From Actinomycetota bacterium (GTDB lineage Bacteria > Actinomycetota > Thermoleophilia > RBG-16-64-13): a stretch of 64,000 nt of DNA. The notes under the pieces were generated by a model. That model was not told where the DNA came from and ran no database searches. It worked only from the letters and a program-made list of their open reading frames with translations. The DNA lies in NCBI GenBank assembly GCA_016278725.1, contig JADQBG010000015.1, positions 124,001 to 188,000 of the forward strand, given 5' to 3'. The stretch's first letter is position 1, and the number at the start of each line of letters is the position of its first letter. The position numbers and the translations under genes are program-made. Positions 16,502 through 24,759 of the stretch are shown in pieces.

Positions 16502-19057
16502 TTAGCCCTCCCACTTGATTAGCGGCATCTCGTTCGGGATGAGAACGTCCTCGCGCTGGGGGATCAACCTTACGGCGAAGCCGTGCCGCCCCGAACTCGG
16601 TGTCGGCAAGGCCGCCCGGTACACCTGCAGCGAGTCCTCCGCGCTAATCCACTCGAGCTCGACGGGCGTGCCGCCCAGGATTTGCTCGTCCGGACCCAGT
16701 CTCCCAAAGTACGCCTCGACACGCACATCGGAAGGCTGCAGGCTGCCCAGGCCCACCCGGGCCTCAACGCCCAACTCCTGCCCCACCGTTAGGCTATTCG
16801 CCTTGAGCTCCCGCACCGAGTCCACGCGAACCTGCGGCCAGGCATCGGTAACTCGGGCCTTCCAACTCACCAGCTCCTTTGCTTTTTGGAACTTGCCTCG
16901 GGAAAGCCGTTGGTGGTGCCCCGCCGCCGGTAGGTAGAAGCGTTCGGCGTATTCCTTGACCATCCGCGTGCTGGAGAACTGAGGGCTGAGCCACTCTATG
17001 GAGTTCTTCATCATTGCGATCCAACCTCGCGGCAGGTTGTCCTCTCCCCGGTCGTAGAAGAGCGGGACCACTTCCTGTTCGAGAATCGAATAGAGGGCCT
17101 GAGCCTCGACGCGGTCCTGGTATTCGAAGTCCGTGTACTCCTCGCCACGACCGATGGCCCAACCCGCGCCGGGCCGGTATCCCTCGGCCCACCAACCGTC
17201 GAGGACGGAGAGATTGAGCGCGCCGTTGAACACGGCTTTCATGCCGCTGGTGCCGCTGGCCTCCAGAGGCCGCCTGGGGTTGTTGAGCCATACGTCGGCT
17301 CCCTGGACCAGCATCCGTGCTTTTTCGAGGTCGTAGTCCTCCAGGAACACCAGCCGGTGGCCGAGATCCCGTTCCTTCGCGAAGCGCACGATCTGACGAA
17401 TGAAATCCTTGCCCGCGTCGTCTCGGGGGTGAGCCTTACCCGAGAAGATCAGCTGGACGGGCCTCTCTTCGCTACGGAGGAGAGCCTCGAGCCGCTCCGG
17501 CTCGCGCAGGATGAGGCTCGCCCGCTTATAGGTGGCGAAACGGCGGGCGAAACCGATGGTCAGAGCGTCGGCGTCGAGCGCCTGCCGAGCACGCTCGCGC
17601 TCCATGCGCGAGGCATTGCGGCGGATGAGCTGTTCCTCCAAGCGTGAACGCGTGTAGGCGACCAGGGCTTCCCTTTGCCTCACGTGGGTCCGCCAGAGTT
17701 CCTCGTGCGGAATCCGGTGGACCAAGGCCCACACCAACTCATCGCTCGGATCCTCCCGCCAGCGGGGGCCGAGGTAGCGATCGAGCAGAGCGGCCATCTC
17801 GGCCGAGACCCATCCCGGGACCAGCGCTCCGTTGGTGACATAGGAGACCGGGACCTCGGACTCGGGAAAATCGGCCCAGGCCTCCATCATCATCCGCGCG
17901 GTCACCTCCCTATGCAGTTCGCTGACCGCGTTCCGGCGGGGCGCGTGACGCACCGAGAGCGCGGCCACGTTGAACGGCTCCGTCTGATCCTCCGGACGCA
18001 CGCGCCCCTTGGCGATGAACTCTTGAAAGCCCAGCCCGAGCTGTTTGATGTAGTTCGAGAAGTATTTGTCCATCAGCTCGGAAGAGAAGAGATCGAATCC
18101 CGCGGGCACCGGGGTGTGCGTGGTGAAAAGCGTGCCCGCGCCGGCCACCTGCCGCCCGGTGCGGTAGTCGAGGCCCTCTTCCTCCATCAGCCGCCGCACC
18201 CGCTCCAGCGAGAGGAAGGCCGAGTGACCCTCGTTCATATGGCAGACTTCCGGCCGGATGCCCAGAGCTTCCAACACCCGAATGCCGCCGATGCCCAGCA
18301 CTATCTCCTGACGTATCCGCTCCTCGGGCCCGCCGCCGTAGAGCTCATCGGTGACGTCGCGGTCTTCCGGCGAGTTCTCGGGCAGATTCGTGTCCAGCAG
18401 ATAGAGAGGAATCCGTCCCACCTGGGCCTGCCACACGCGGATCGGGACATCGTGTCCGGCGAGCTCCACCTGGACGCGCAGATGCTCGCCGTTTGCGTCG
18501 AGGACGGGGGTGATGGGCATAGTCGAGAAGTCGTTGACCGGATACTGCTCCAGCTGCCAGCCGTCGGCATTCAGGTATTGCTTGAAATACCCCTTTTGAT
18601 AGAGCAGACCGATACCGGTCAGCGGCAGGTCCAGTTCGCTCGCAGTCTTGAGATGGTCCCCGGCCAGCACGCCGAGACCGCCCGAGTAGATGGGAAGGCT
18701 TTCGGTCAGGCCAAACTCCATGCAGAAATAGGCGATGTTGATATCGGCCGCCTCGGGGTGGCGCCGGGGAAACCAGCCGGGCTCCTTCATGTAGGCCTTG
18801 AAGATGGAGCAGACCCGGTCGAGGTGCGCCAGGAAGGCGTCGTCTTGAGCGGCCGCCTCCAGCCGGTCCTGGCCGATTCGCTGCAGCATCAGCACCGGGT
18901 TGTGCCCGGTATCCCGCCAGAGCCCCGCCCCAAGGCGCTCGAACAGCCGGACGGCATCGTTGTCCCAAGTCCACCTCAGGTTGTAGGAAAGGTCGGCCAG
19001 ACAACTCAAGCGAGACGGCAGTGCCGGCTTCACGTCGTACTGATGGATCTTGGGCAT
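16502..19057 (-). CDS. glgP: Alpha-glucan phosphorylase
   Basis: This 851-residue enzyme releases glucose 1-phosphate from glycogen or maltodextrins. The N-terminal DUF3417-like region (LADLSYNLRWTWDNDAVRLF) and FCMEFGLTESLPIYSGGLGV mark the GlgP subfamily common in thermophiles and actinobacteria, distinct from the classical E. coli type. NEGHSAFLSLERVRRL and FTTHTPVPAG are conserved, and the PLP lysine is K607 in SGTSGMKAVFNGALNLS. The extra C-terminal beta-domain is present. AAGGAG precedes ATG 19057. The gene is single and transcribed away from the peroxiredoxin. Confidence 0.95.
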   Translation of the reverse strand: MPKIHQYDVKPALPSRLSCLADLSYNLRWTWDNDAVRLFERLGAGLWRDTGHNPVLMLQRIGQDRLEAAAQDDAFLAHLDRVCSIFKAYMKEPGWFPRRHPEAADINIAYFCMEFGLTESLPIYSGGLGVLAGDHLKTASELDLPLTGIGLLYQKGYFKQYLNADGWQLEQYPVNDFSTMPITPVLDANGEHLRVQVELAGHDVPIRVWQAQVGRIPLYLLDTNLPENSPEDRDVTDELYGGGPEERIRQEIVLGIGGIRVLEALGIRPEVCHMNEGHSAFLSLERVRRLMEEEGLDYRTGRQVAGAGTLFTTHTPVPAGFDLFSSELMDKYFSNYIKQLGLGFQEFIAKGRVRPEDQTEPFNVAALSVRHAPRRNAVSELHREVTARMMMEAWADFPESEVPVSYVTNGALVPGWVSAEMAALLDRYLGPRWREDPSDELVWALVHRIPHEELWRTHVRQREALVAYTRSRLEEQLIRRNASRMERERARQALDADALTIGFARRFATYKRASLILREPERLEALLRSEERPVQLIFSGKAHPRDDAGKDFIRQIVRFAKERDLGHRLVFLEDYDLEKARMLVQGADVWLNNPRRPLEASGTSGMKAVFNGALNLSVLDGWWAEGYRPGAGWAIGRGEEYTDFEYQDRVEAQALYSILEQEVVPLFYDRGEDNLPRGWIAMMKNSIEWLSPQFSSTRMVKEYAERFYLPAAGHHQRLSRGKFQKAKELVSWKARVTDAWPQVRVDSVRELKANSLTVGQELGVEARVGLGSLQPSDVRVEAYFGRLGPDEQILGGTPVELEWISAEDSLQVYRAALPTPSSGRHGFAVRLIPQREDVLIPNEMPLIKWEG

Positions 19058-19167
19058 CGACTAGCTCCTTATATCTCCCGCAAACCCCGCAACCGGGGCA
19101 GACCAAGCCGCAACTGCGTCATCTTATCGCAGTACTCGCAGCGCTCGACATCGCCGAATTTGGGGTT

Positions 19168-19196
19168 TTGCCCGGGGGCCCGCGCTGGAATCTAAT
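19168..19196 (+). promoter_or_regulatory. Candidate promoter for the selenoperoxiredoxin
   Basis: TTGCCC (19168-19173), a 17-bp spacer and TCTAAT (19191-19196) lie 60 bp before the GTG start. The match is moderate. Confidence 0.4.
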
Positions 19197-19256
19197 CTCT
19201 GAGACCGCTGAAACGCTCACCCAGGCCGAATGGCTCGAGTAATCAGGAGGTATACC

Positions 19257-19739
19257 GTGAGTATTCCCCTTTCCGTCGGAGAGACCGCACCTGACTTCAC
19301 GCTGCCTTCGCACCAGAACGAAGAGGTCACGCTCAAAGACCTGCGCGGCAAGAATGTGGTGGTTTTCTTCTACCCTCTCGACTGGACCCCGGTCTGAAAA
19401 CGAGAGCTCCCGGCCTTGCAGCAGCAGCTGTCCCGGTTCGAGGAGCTCGATGCCCAGGTTCTGGGGATCAGCAGCGATTCAGTTCCGTCGCACGTCGCGT
19501 TCGCCAAGGATTCCGGGGGGATTCACTTTCCCCTGCTCAGTGACTTCTGGCCGCATGGAGAGGTGACCGAGAAGTTCGGTGTCTTTTTGCACGAGCAAGG
19601 ACATCCTCGGCGCAGCGTGTTCGTACTGGACGGCGAAGGGGTGGTCAGATGGGCCTACCACGCCGAATTGACCGAGCAGCGGGATGTGGAGCAGATACTG
19701 AAGGCCCTGGCCGACATCCGCAAAGACTCGACAGACTGA
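19257..19739 (+). CDS. Peroxiredoxin with in-frame TGA (probable selenocysteine) at the active site
   Basis: Read through one TGA at 19395-19397, the frame gives a complete 160-residue AhpC/TSA-type peroxiredoxin. AGGAGG at 19245-19250 precedes GTG 19257. Residues 37-46 are FFYPLDWTPV, and codon 47 (TGA) falls exactly on the peroxidatic position of the PxxxTxxC motif (P40, T44, position 47). KRELPALQQQL and RRSVFVLDGEG follow as in the family. The rest of the protein has no cysteine, so without selenocysteine it would lack any redox residue. A stem-loop just downstream resembles a bacterial SECIS. It should reduce peroxides in the cytoplasm. Alternatives are a pseudogene or a sequencing error for TGC/TGT. 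SelA, SelB, SelC and SelD are not in the window. Confidence 0.85.
19404..19448 (+). promoter_or_regulatory. SECIS-like stem-loop after the TGA
   Basis: Seven base pairs (GAGCTCC 19404-19410 with GGAGCTC 19442-19448) enclose CGG/CCG (19411-19413 with 19433-19435) and a top stem CAGC/GCTG with loop AGCA at 19423-19426. The apical loop contains a G and lies about 25 nt after the TGA, within the range reported for bacterial SECIS elements. Confidence 0.6.
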
Positions 19740-19746
19740 AGGAAAC

Positions 19747-19776
19747 GGCCAGAGCGGGATCCATACCGCCCTGGCC
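19747..19776. terminator. Convergent hairpin between the peroxiredoxin and the ferredoxin-like gene
   Basis: GGCCAG-A-GCGG pairs with CCGC-C-CTGGCC around an 8-nt loop, eight bases after the peroxiredoxin stop. No T tract follows, so termination may be weak or bidirectional. Confidence 0.5.
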
Positions 19777-19793
19777 GGCCCGGCTAGGGGCGC

Positions 19794-20597
19794 TCAGGCC
19801 GTCTGTTGGCTTCCCCTGACGGTGATCACCGTCTCCTGGACGGGCGCTTCGAGACCGGCGATCTCGGCGGCGCGGCGCACGAGGGCGACCAGGCCGAAGC
19901 AGCAGGGCACCTCCATGTGGGCCACCGTCACCGAGCGGGGCCGAGAGGCGCGGAAGAGTTCCGCCAGCTTCTCCAGATGAGCCTGCGCGTCGTCCAACTT
20001 CGGGCAGGCCAGCACCACGCTCCGGCCGTCCAGAAAGTCCTCGTGGAACATCCGGTATGCGACGGGCGCGCAGTCCGCCGCCACGAGCAAGTCCGCATCG
20101 CGGAAGTACGGGGCCAGAGGATTCACCAAGCCCAGTTGAACCGGCCAGTGCCCCAGCAGGCTCTCGGTGCTTCGCTCGGCGCGGGCGGCGTCGCCCGCGC
20201 CTGCCGCACCCGGGCCTCGCGTATCACCCGAAGCTAGCTCCCCTGAGGAAGGCTTGCTCTCGGCGCGGTCCAGGGTCATCGCCAGAGAACCGGGGCAGCC
20301 CCGCGGCGCCGGCGCCGCGGCCGCCGGAGCCACGGCCGCCGGAGCGGTCTGTCCGAGCTCTTCCAGCCGACGAGCCACCGCTTCTTCGTCGAACTCGGGG
20401 GCTTCGCGCTCTTCGACGGTCAGGGCCCCTTCGGGACAGTGCCCCAGGCAGGCTCCCAGGCCGTCGCAAAGGACTTCCTCGACCACGCGCACCTTGCCGT
20501 CCACGATCTCGAGTGCGCCCTCAGCGCAATTGGGTATGCACTCCCCACACCCCGTACAAAGATCCTCGTCGATTACTACCATCTGTCGTTTGGCCAT
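19794..20597 (-). CDS. Ferredoxin-domain iron-sulfur protein of anaerobe type
   Basis: The 267-residue protein starts with a ferredoxin-like pair of cluster motifs: CTGCGECIPNC, then CDGLGACLGHCPEGAL, which has one Cys fewer than a normal 4Fe-4S motif. An Ala/Pro linker (about residues 85-150) leads to a C-terminal domain with LLGHWPVQLGLVNP, DLLVAADCAPVAY, VLACPKLDD and MEVPCCFGL. This architecture is common in anaerobes with ferredoxin metabolism; the C-terminal Cys set may bind another cluster. The reaction is unknown. ATG 20597 faces a divergent small wHTH gene. Confidence 0.8.
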   Translation of the reverse strand: MAKRQMVVIDEDLCTGCGECIPNCAEGALEIVDGKVRVVEEVLCDGLGACLGHCPEGALTVEEREAPEFDEEAVARRLEELGQTAPAAVAPAAAAPAPRGCPGSLAMTLDRAESKPSSGELASGDTRGPGAAGAGDAARAERSTESLLGHWPVQLGLVNPLAPYFRDADLLVAADCAPVAYRMFHEDFLDGRSVVLACPKLDDAQAHLEKLAELFRASRPRSVTVAHMEVPCCFGLVALVRRAAEIAGLEAPVQETVITVRGSQQTA

Positions 20598-20631
20598 CTC
20601 TACTCCCCGAGCGATTTTACTCTCGGCCAGT

Positions 20632-20661
20632 TTACACTACGTTGATAGTGTTTTCTATACT
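20632..20661 (+). promoter_or_regulatory. Promoter with overlapping palindrome before the small wHTH gene
   Basis: TTTACA (20632-20637) and TATACT (20656-20661) are 18 bp apart on the forward strand. Between them ACACTA-N6-TAGTGT (20634-20651) is a perfect inverted repeat, placed where a bound repressor would block the promoter. The small wHTH protein downstream is a natural candidate for autoregulation. Confidence 0.5.
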
Positions 20662-20753
20662 CGCCCAGATGGGGAACATCGGAACGGACGGCAGCCAAAC
20701 TCGCAAGAGACCGGCCGATCGCATCTAAACGCGGCCCAGGCCAGGGAGGAAAC

Positions 20754-21047
20754 GTGGAGCTCACAGAACGGCAAAGGAGACTGCTGCACGTGATGGTGCA
20801 GCGCTACGACGCCCAGGCGGGCGCGGCCCACCTCGACCCGCTCCTGCTCGAGACGGAGTTGGGTGCGAGCCTCGGGGAATTGGCGGCCGACGTGGACGCT
20901 CTGGAGTCGGGCGGCTACTTGGAGCGGGCAAACGCAGATGAGACCGGCGAAGGCGTGTCCGCATCCGAAGCCGCCGAGACCACGTCGGAGAAGAGTTGGG
21001 CTCTGCGCCCGACGGACAAGGGACTGATGTCGGCAATGGGCTTCTAG
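20754..21047 (+). CDS. Small winged-helix-like protein of unknown function
   Basis: The 97-residue product starts LTERQRRLLHVMVQRYDA, continues through a helix-turn-helix-like SLGELAADVDALESGGYL, an acidic disordered insert, and ends WALRPTDKGLMSAMGF, a wing-like finish. GAGG lies close to the start (GTG 20754). It could be a DNA-binding regulator controlling itself and the divergent ferredoxin-like gene; this rests on the promoter palindrome and is inference. No named family is recognised. Confidence 0.6.
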   Translation: MELTERQRRLLHVMVQRYDAQAGAAHLDPLLLETELGASLGELAADVDALESGGYLERANADETGEGVSASEAAETTSEKSWALRPTDKGLMSAMGF

Positions 21048-21106
21048 GAACTGGTCTGCCGAAGTTTGCGGGAGCAGTTACTTTGCGGCGGCAGTTACGG
21101 CATCAT

Positions 21107-21718
21107 TTACGGCAGGCCGAGCAGCTTGTGCAGTTGCAGGGAGAGCCGCCAACGAGGATGACTGAGAACCATGTCCACGGCTGAATGCACCATGTCCTCC
21201 CCTCCCGCGGCCTCCGGTTGAATCGAGATCGCCGCCTGAGGAAACTCGGCTTCCAGACGCTCCCCGATCTCGGGGGCGAACTCGCCGTCCACCACCAGCT
21301 TGAGCTCATCGATTCTCGCGTGGAAAGACGGGTCGACCTCGTAGGACGGGGGTTTGGGGCTGACCGTCACCCAGGCAAACGGAACTTCCGCGGGAAGCGC
21401 GGCAGTCCCGTTGGTTTCCAGATGAAGGGCGATCCCGCGCTCTTCCAGGAGCTGCGAGAAGCGCGCCGTCGCCTCGGCCTGCAGAAGCGGTTCTCCTCCG
21501 GTGAGGCAAACGCGCGGGAGGCGCAGCTGGGCCGCCAACTCCTCCACCTCCACCTCGCTCCCGGATTCGGGGTCCCAGCTCTGCGGGGTGTCGCACCACC
21601 TGACGCAGCCAAGCCCAGCGAGCGGGGCGTTGCAGCCCGCCAGGCGCACGAAGGTCATGGGCACGCCGGCCCAGACTCCCTCGCCTTGGAGACTGTCGAA
21701 GACCTCTAATACCCGCAT
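21107..21718 (-). CDS. queE: 7-carboxy-7-deazaguanine synthase
   Basis: QueE is a radical-SAM enzyme that converts 6-carboxy-tetrahydropterin to 7-carboxy-7-deazaguanine in queuosine biosynthesis. The 203-residue protein opens EVFDSLQGEGVWAG and has a long cluster-loop cysteine set, CNAPLAGLGCVRWC, then the SAM-binding LTGGEPLLQ and HLETNGTAALP. The spacing of the first two cysteines is shorter than in the standard Cx14Cx2C form, which is worth noting. GGGAGG precedes ATG 21718. It is the last gene of queF-queC-queD-queE. Confidence 0.94.
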   Translation of the reverse strand: MRVLEVFDSLQGEGVWAGVPMTFVRLAGCNAPLAGLGCVRWCDTPQSWDPESGSEVEVEELAAQLRLPRVCLTGGEPLLQAEATARFSQLLEERGIALHLETNGTAALPAEVPFAWVTVSPKPPSYEVDPSFHARIDELKLVVDGEFAPEIGERLEAEFPQAAISIQPEAAGGEDMVHSAVDMVLSHPRWRLSLQLHKLLGLP

Positions 21719-21782
21719 ATTCGTCCTCCCGCGAGCGCCGGCGGCGGCAGGCTCCTGCGCCTCGCCCTCTACGGCTCCACCT

Positions 21783-22145
21783 CTACGCCTCCACCTCGGC
21801 GTACGTGTCCGGCGTTTCCCAAAGGCGGATACGCCGCACCGGGAGACCCGCTTCCCTCAGCCGGTCGAAGATCCAAGCGGCAATCCGCTCGGCGGTGGGT
21901 GCAAAGTCGAGCACCTCGTTGAGATAGCGATGATCGAGAGGTTCGATCACCAAGCGCTTGACCTCTTCTTCCAGCCGGGAGAAGTCCATCACCATTCCGG
22001 TTTCCGGACCGGCCTCCCCGATGGGGCCGGTGACCGATACCTCCGCCTTGTAGGTGTGGCCATGGATGTTGCGGCACTTGCCCAGGTGATCGGGGAGGCT
22101 GTGCGCAGCGTCGAATAGGAGAATCGTGGTTATCGTGGTCTTCAT
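21783..22145 (-). CDS. queD: 6-carboxy-5,6,7,8-tetrahydropterin synthase
   Basis: QueD turns 7,8-dihydroneopterin triphosphate into 6-carboxy-tetrahydropterin, the second step to queuosine. The 120-residue protein has the zinc histidines in FDAAHSLPDH and CRNIHGHTYKAEV, the MVMDFSRLEEEVK strand-helix, LDHRYLNE, and a late LWETPDTYAEVE. GAGGAACG precedes ATG 22145. It lies between queC and queE. Confidence 0.95.
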   Translation of the reverse strand: MKTTITTILLFDAAHSLPDHLGKCRNIHGHTYKAEVSVTGPIGEAGPETGMVMDFSRLEEEVKRLVIEPLDHRYLNEVLDFAPTAERIAAWIFDRLREAGLPVRRIRLWETPDTYAEVEA

Positions 22146-22184
22146 GCTCGTTCCTCGAAGGGATGGATCAACCGAAAGCCCCCC

Positions 22185-22859
22185 CTATTCGACGGTCGTA
22201 GCCGTCGCGGCGTAAGGAAGCGGATCCACGGCTCCCGCCTCGGCAAAAGCCCGCAGGCGGGCCAGGCAGGTGTCGCATTCTCCGCAGGCCGGCCGGGTCC
22301 CCTGGTAGCAGGAGTGTGTCAATTCGTAGGCCACCTGGTGCTCGAGCCCCCAGCGCAGGATGTCCGCCTTACTCCACTCCACGAAGGGCGCCCGCACCCG
22401 CAGTTGATGCTGAGTGCCCAATCTGACCGCCTGATCGGCGGCGGCGATGAAATCCGGCCGGCAGTCGGGGTAGCCGCTGTAGTCGTCGTGGTGGACGCCC
22501 AACCAGATGACTCCCGGGCCGCGCGCGTCGGCAAGTGAGGCCAGCGCGGCTATGAAGAAGAGGTTGCGTGCGGGAACGTAGGTGGGAGCGACCCCGTCCA
22601 GTTCGTCCAGATCCCTCCCCCGGGGGATGTCTCGTTCGGCGTCGGTCAGGGCGGAGCCGGAGATGCGCGGCAGGCTCAGCGTTTGGTGGGTGACTCCGTA
22701 GTGCCGCGCAACCCGCTTCGCCGCTTCCAGTTCCACCGCGTGCTTCTGCCCGTAGAGAATAGTGACGGCCTCGAGGGGCTCCTCTGGATGCTGCTCCCGC
22801 ACCCACTGCAGCAGGGTGGTGGAGTCCAGCCCTCCGCTCAGCAGCACGAAGTGGGTCAC
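22185..22859 (-). CDS. queC: 7-cyano-7-deazaguanine (preQ0) synthase
   Basis: QueC uses ATP and ammonia to make preQ0 from carboxydeazaguanine. The 224-residue protein has the PP-loop LLSGGLDSTTLLQW and the zinc-binding cysteines in SCYQGTRPACGECDTCLAR near the C-terminus. GTG 22859 overlaps the queF stop as GTGA, giving tight translational coupling; an in-frame upstream extension is not supported. Confidence 0.95.
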   Translation of the reverse strand: MTHFVLLSGGLDSTTLLQWVREQHPEEPLEAVTILYGQKHAVELEAAKRVARHYGVTHQTLSLPRISGSALTDAERDIPRGRDLDELDGVAPTYVPARNLFFIAALASLADARGPGVIWLGVHHDDYSGYPDCRPDFIAAADQAVRLGTQHQLRVRAPFVEWSKADILRWGLEHQVAYELTHSCYQGTRPACGECDTCLARLRAFAEAGAVDPLPYAATATTVE

Positions 22860-23236
22860 TCCCGATCCCCATGCTCGGCCGTGATCACCGTCTTGACGTT
22901 CCCGCGGACGTTGAAATCCCCGCTCACGCGGATCCAATACGGATCCAGAACTCCGACGAGATCGTCCAGTATTTGATTGACCACCGCTTCGTGCGAGATG
23001 CAAACGTCGCGGTACTTGTTGATGTAGAGCTTGAGTGAGCGCAACTCGACGATGAGCGCCCGCGGCTGATAGGAAATCCTCATGGTGGCGAAGTCCGGGA
23101 AGCCCGAGCGCGGACAGAGACAGGTGAATTCAGGGGTCGCCATGCGCACGGTGTAGCGCCTCTGCGGGGACGGATTCGGCCAGGTCTCGAGGACGGCTTC
23201 CTCGATGGCCCGGGTGCCATACTTTTTCTCTTCCAC
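22856..23236 (-). CDS. queF: NADPH-dependent preQ0 reductase
   Basis: QueF reduces the nitrile of preQ0 to the amine of preQ1. The 126-residue length is the unimodular (YkvM-type) form. The catalytic Cys and Asp sit in FTCLCPRSGFPDFA, and the QueF motif appears as ELRSLKLYINKYRD. GTG 23236 is used with GGAGAG upstream. It is the first gene of the operon; I looked for a preQ1 riboswitch in its leader and did not see one. With queC, queD and queE the path from dihydroneopterin triphosphate to preQ1 is complete, but folE and the transglycosylase are outside the window. Confidence 0.95.
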   Translation of the reverse strand: MEEKKYGTRAIEEAVLETWPNPSPQRRYTVRMATPEFTCLCPRSGFPDFATMRISYQPRALIVELRSLKLYINKYRDVCISHEAVVNQILDDLVGVLDPYWIRVSGDFNVRGNVKTVITAEHGDRE

Positions 23237-23376
23237 GCTCGCGTTCTCTCCATGGGCTTTCGGCCCGGCGACTTCGGGTCGTATGATGGAAAGGGTAGCA
23301 CGCAGGTAGTACGGAAGGGGTCGAACGAGCGGCCCGCCCCACGGGGGCCGGCCTGGAGACCAACGCGGGAGGTGTG

Positions 23377-23811
23377 ATGGGCGTCAATACGGGCCCCGAG
23401 CCCTTGAGCACGATCGTGCTGGCGTACGACGGATCGGAAGGTTCGCGCAAGGCAGTTGAATACGCGGAGAAACTGGCTTCGCCCGAAGCCACTCAGATCA
23501 TGGTAGTGGTCGCTTTCCCGGCCTATCCCCGAGTAACTTCTCCGTCGAAGGCCGACGCTCGCGAGATACGCGAAGCGCGAGAGGCCGCGGAGCAGTTGGT
23601 CGAAGAGTTGCGCGGACGCGGGTTCAAGGCGCAGGCCGACGTACTGGAGGGTCCCGCGGCGGACGCCATCATCCGCGCCGGCGACGCCCACGAGGCCGAC
23701 GTCATCGTCGTGGGCAGCCGAGGGTTTGGCCACTTCACCGGACTGCTGCTCGGCTCGGTTTCGGACCGCGTCGTGCATTACTCGACCCGTCCCGTGCTGG
23801 TGGCGCGCTGA
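23377..23811 (+). CDS. Universal stress protein, UspA family
   Basis: The single-domain protein of about 144 residues has the ATP-binding pattern of MJ0577-type Usp proteins: an early IVLAYDGSEGSRKAVEYA and the late GSRGFGHFTGLLLGSVS followed by TRPVLVAR. Such proteins bind ATP and take part in stress responses; the exact role is unknown. GGGAGG (23367-23372) supports ATG 23377; GTG 23374 is also possible. It lies just before ctaB with its own reading direction, so cotranscription with the oxidase genes is possible. Confidence 0.92.
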   Translation: MGVNTGPEPLSTIVLAYDGSEGSRKAVEYAEKLASPEATQIMVVVAFPAYPRVTSPSKADAREIREAREAAEQLVEELRGRGFKAQADVLEGPAADAIIRAGDAHEADVIVVGSRGFGHFTGLLLGSVSDRVVHYSTRPVLVAR

Positions 23812-23877
23812 GGACGAGGTGAATGTTTTCCCGCACTCGAGGTTTCTTCCGGTCGGCTGTTGGGAGAATGTAGGGCG

Positions 23878-24759
23878 ATGGACTACCTGAACACCCTCAA
23901 GCCGAGGATAGTAGCCCTGTTTCTGGTCAGCGCGGGGGTTGCCTGGATCCTCGCGGGGGGCCGGCTATTCGCATTTTCCCTGTTTTTCACATTGGCGGGG
24001 CTCGCCTTCTGCGTGGCGGGGGCCTCTGCCCTCAACAACTATCTCGAACGGGACCGCGACCGCCTGATGGTGCGGACCCAAGGCCGCCCGCTACCGGCGG
24101 GCCGCATCGACCCCCGAAGGATTCGCACCCTCGCCGTGTCTCTGCTGCTCTCGGGTGCCATCGTCCTGTGGTTCGTAGGCGGACCGGTTGCCGCCGGCTT
24201 CGGCGTCTTTGGCGCCGCCTACTATCTGATCGCCTACACGCTTCTGCTCAAGCCACGAACCGCCTACAGCGCGGTCCCCGGCGGCTTGGCCGGGATCTTC
24301 CCGCCCCTGGTGGGCTGGGCCTCGGCCGGAGGGGGCTTCTCGGCTGAGATCGTTTTTCTCTGCGGAATTGTCTTCTTATGGTCACCGCCCCACTTCTGGT
24401 CACTGACCCTGGCCAGAGCCGAGGACTACCGGTGCGCCGGGATTCCCGTACCCGGCTCTCACTGCGGGGTTGCCGTCGCTCGGCTGCAGATCGTGGCTTA
24501 CACCTCGGCCCTCGTCAGCCTGTCTCTACTTCCGACGGTGCTGGGATTCGCCGGCCTGGCCTACCTGCTGACGGTCCTCGCGGGGGGTGTCCTTTTCGGC
24601 GGCGCCGTCTTGGCGCTCGCCTTGACCCGGGAGGCCCGCTGGAACACGGTGGTCTACCGGCTGTCCGGACCCTACCTCGGCCTGCTCCTCCTGGCCCTCG
24701 CCCTGGGAGCCGACGGGACCGCAAATGCGCAGGAAATCCTGGTGAGGGCGGCCGGTTGA
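23878..24759 (+). CDS. ctaB: Protoheme IX farnesyltransferase (heme O synthase)
   Basis: CtaB attaches a farnesyl group to heme b to make heme O, the precursor of heme A for the oxidase encoded next. The UbiA-family protein of 293 residues has about nine membrane segments, the prenyl-diphosphate site NNYLERDRDRLMVRTQGRPL and the CtaB-typical FLWSPPHFWSLTL. ATG 23878 is chosen; a TTG at 23860 is possible. Its stop overlaps the coxB start as TTGA. Heme A synthase is not in the window. Confidence 0.94.
   Translation: MDYLNTLKPRIVALFLVSAGVAWILAGGRLFAFSLFFTLAGLAFCVAGASALNNYLERDRDRLMVRTQGRPLPAGRIDPRRIRTLAVSLLLSGAIVLWFVGGPVAAGFGVFGAAYYLIAYTLLLKPRTAYSAVPGGLAGIFPPLVGWASAGGGFSAEIVFLCGIVFLWSPPHFWSLTLARAEDYRCAGIPVPGSHCGVAVARLQIVAYTSALVSLSLLPTVLGFAGLAYLLTVLAGGVLFGGAVLALALTREARWNTVVYRLSGPYLGLLLLALALGADGTANAQEILVRAAG

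Noticed and set aside
17675..19195. Forward frame of 506 codons over the glucan phosphorylase
   Set aside because: A shadow caused by high GC; the reverse strand codes a complete GlgP with a PLP site.
23237..23376. Possible preQ1 riboswitch in the queF leader
   Set aside because: The aptamer's stem and A-rich tail are not present; the region only shows GC-rich DNA.
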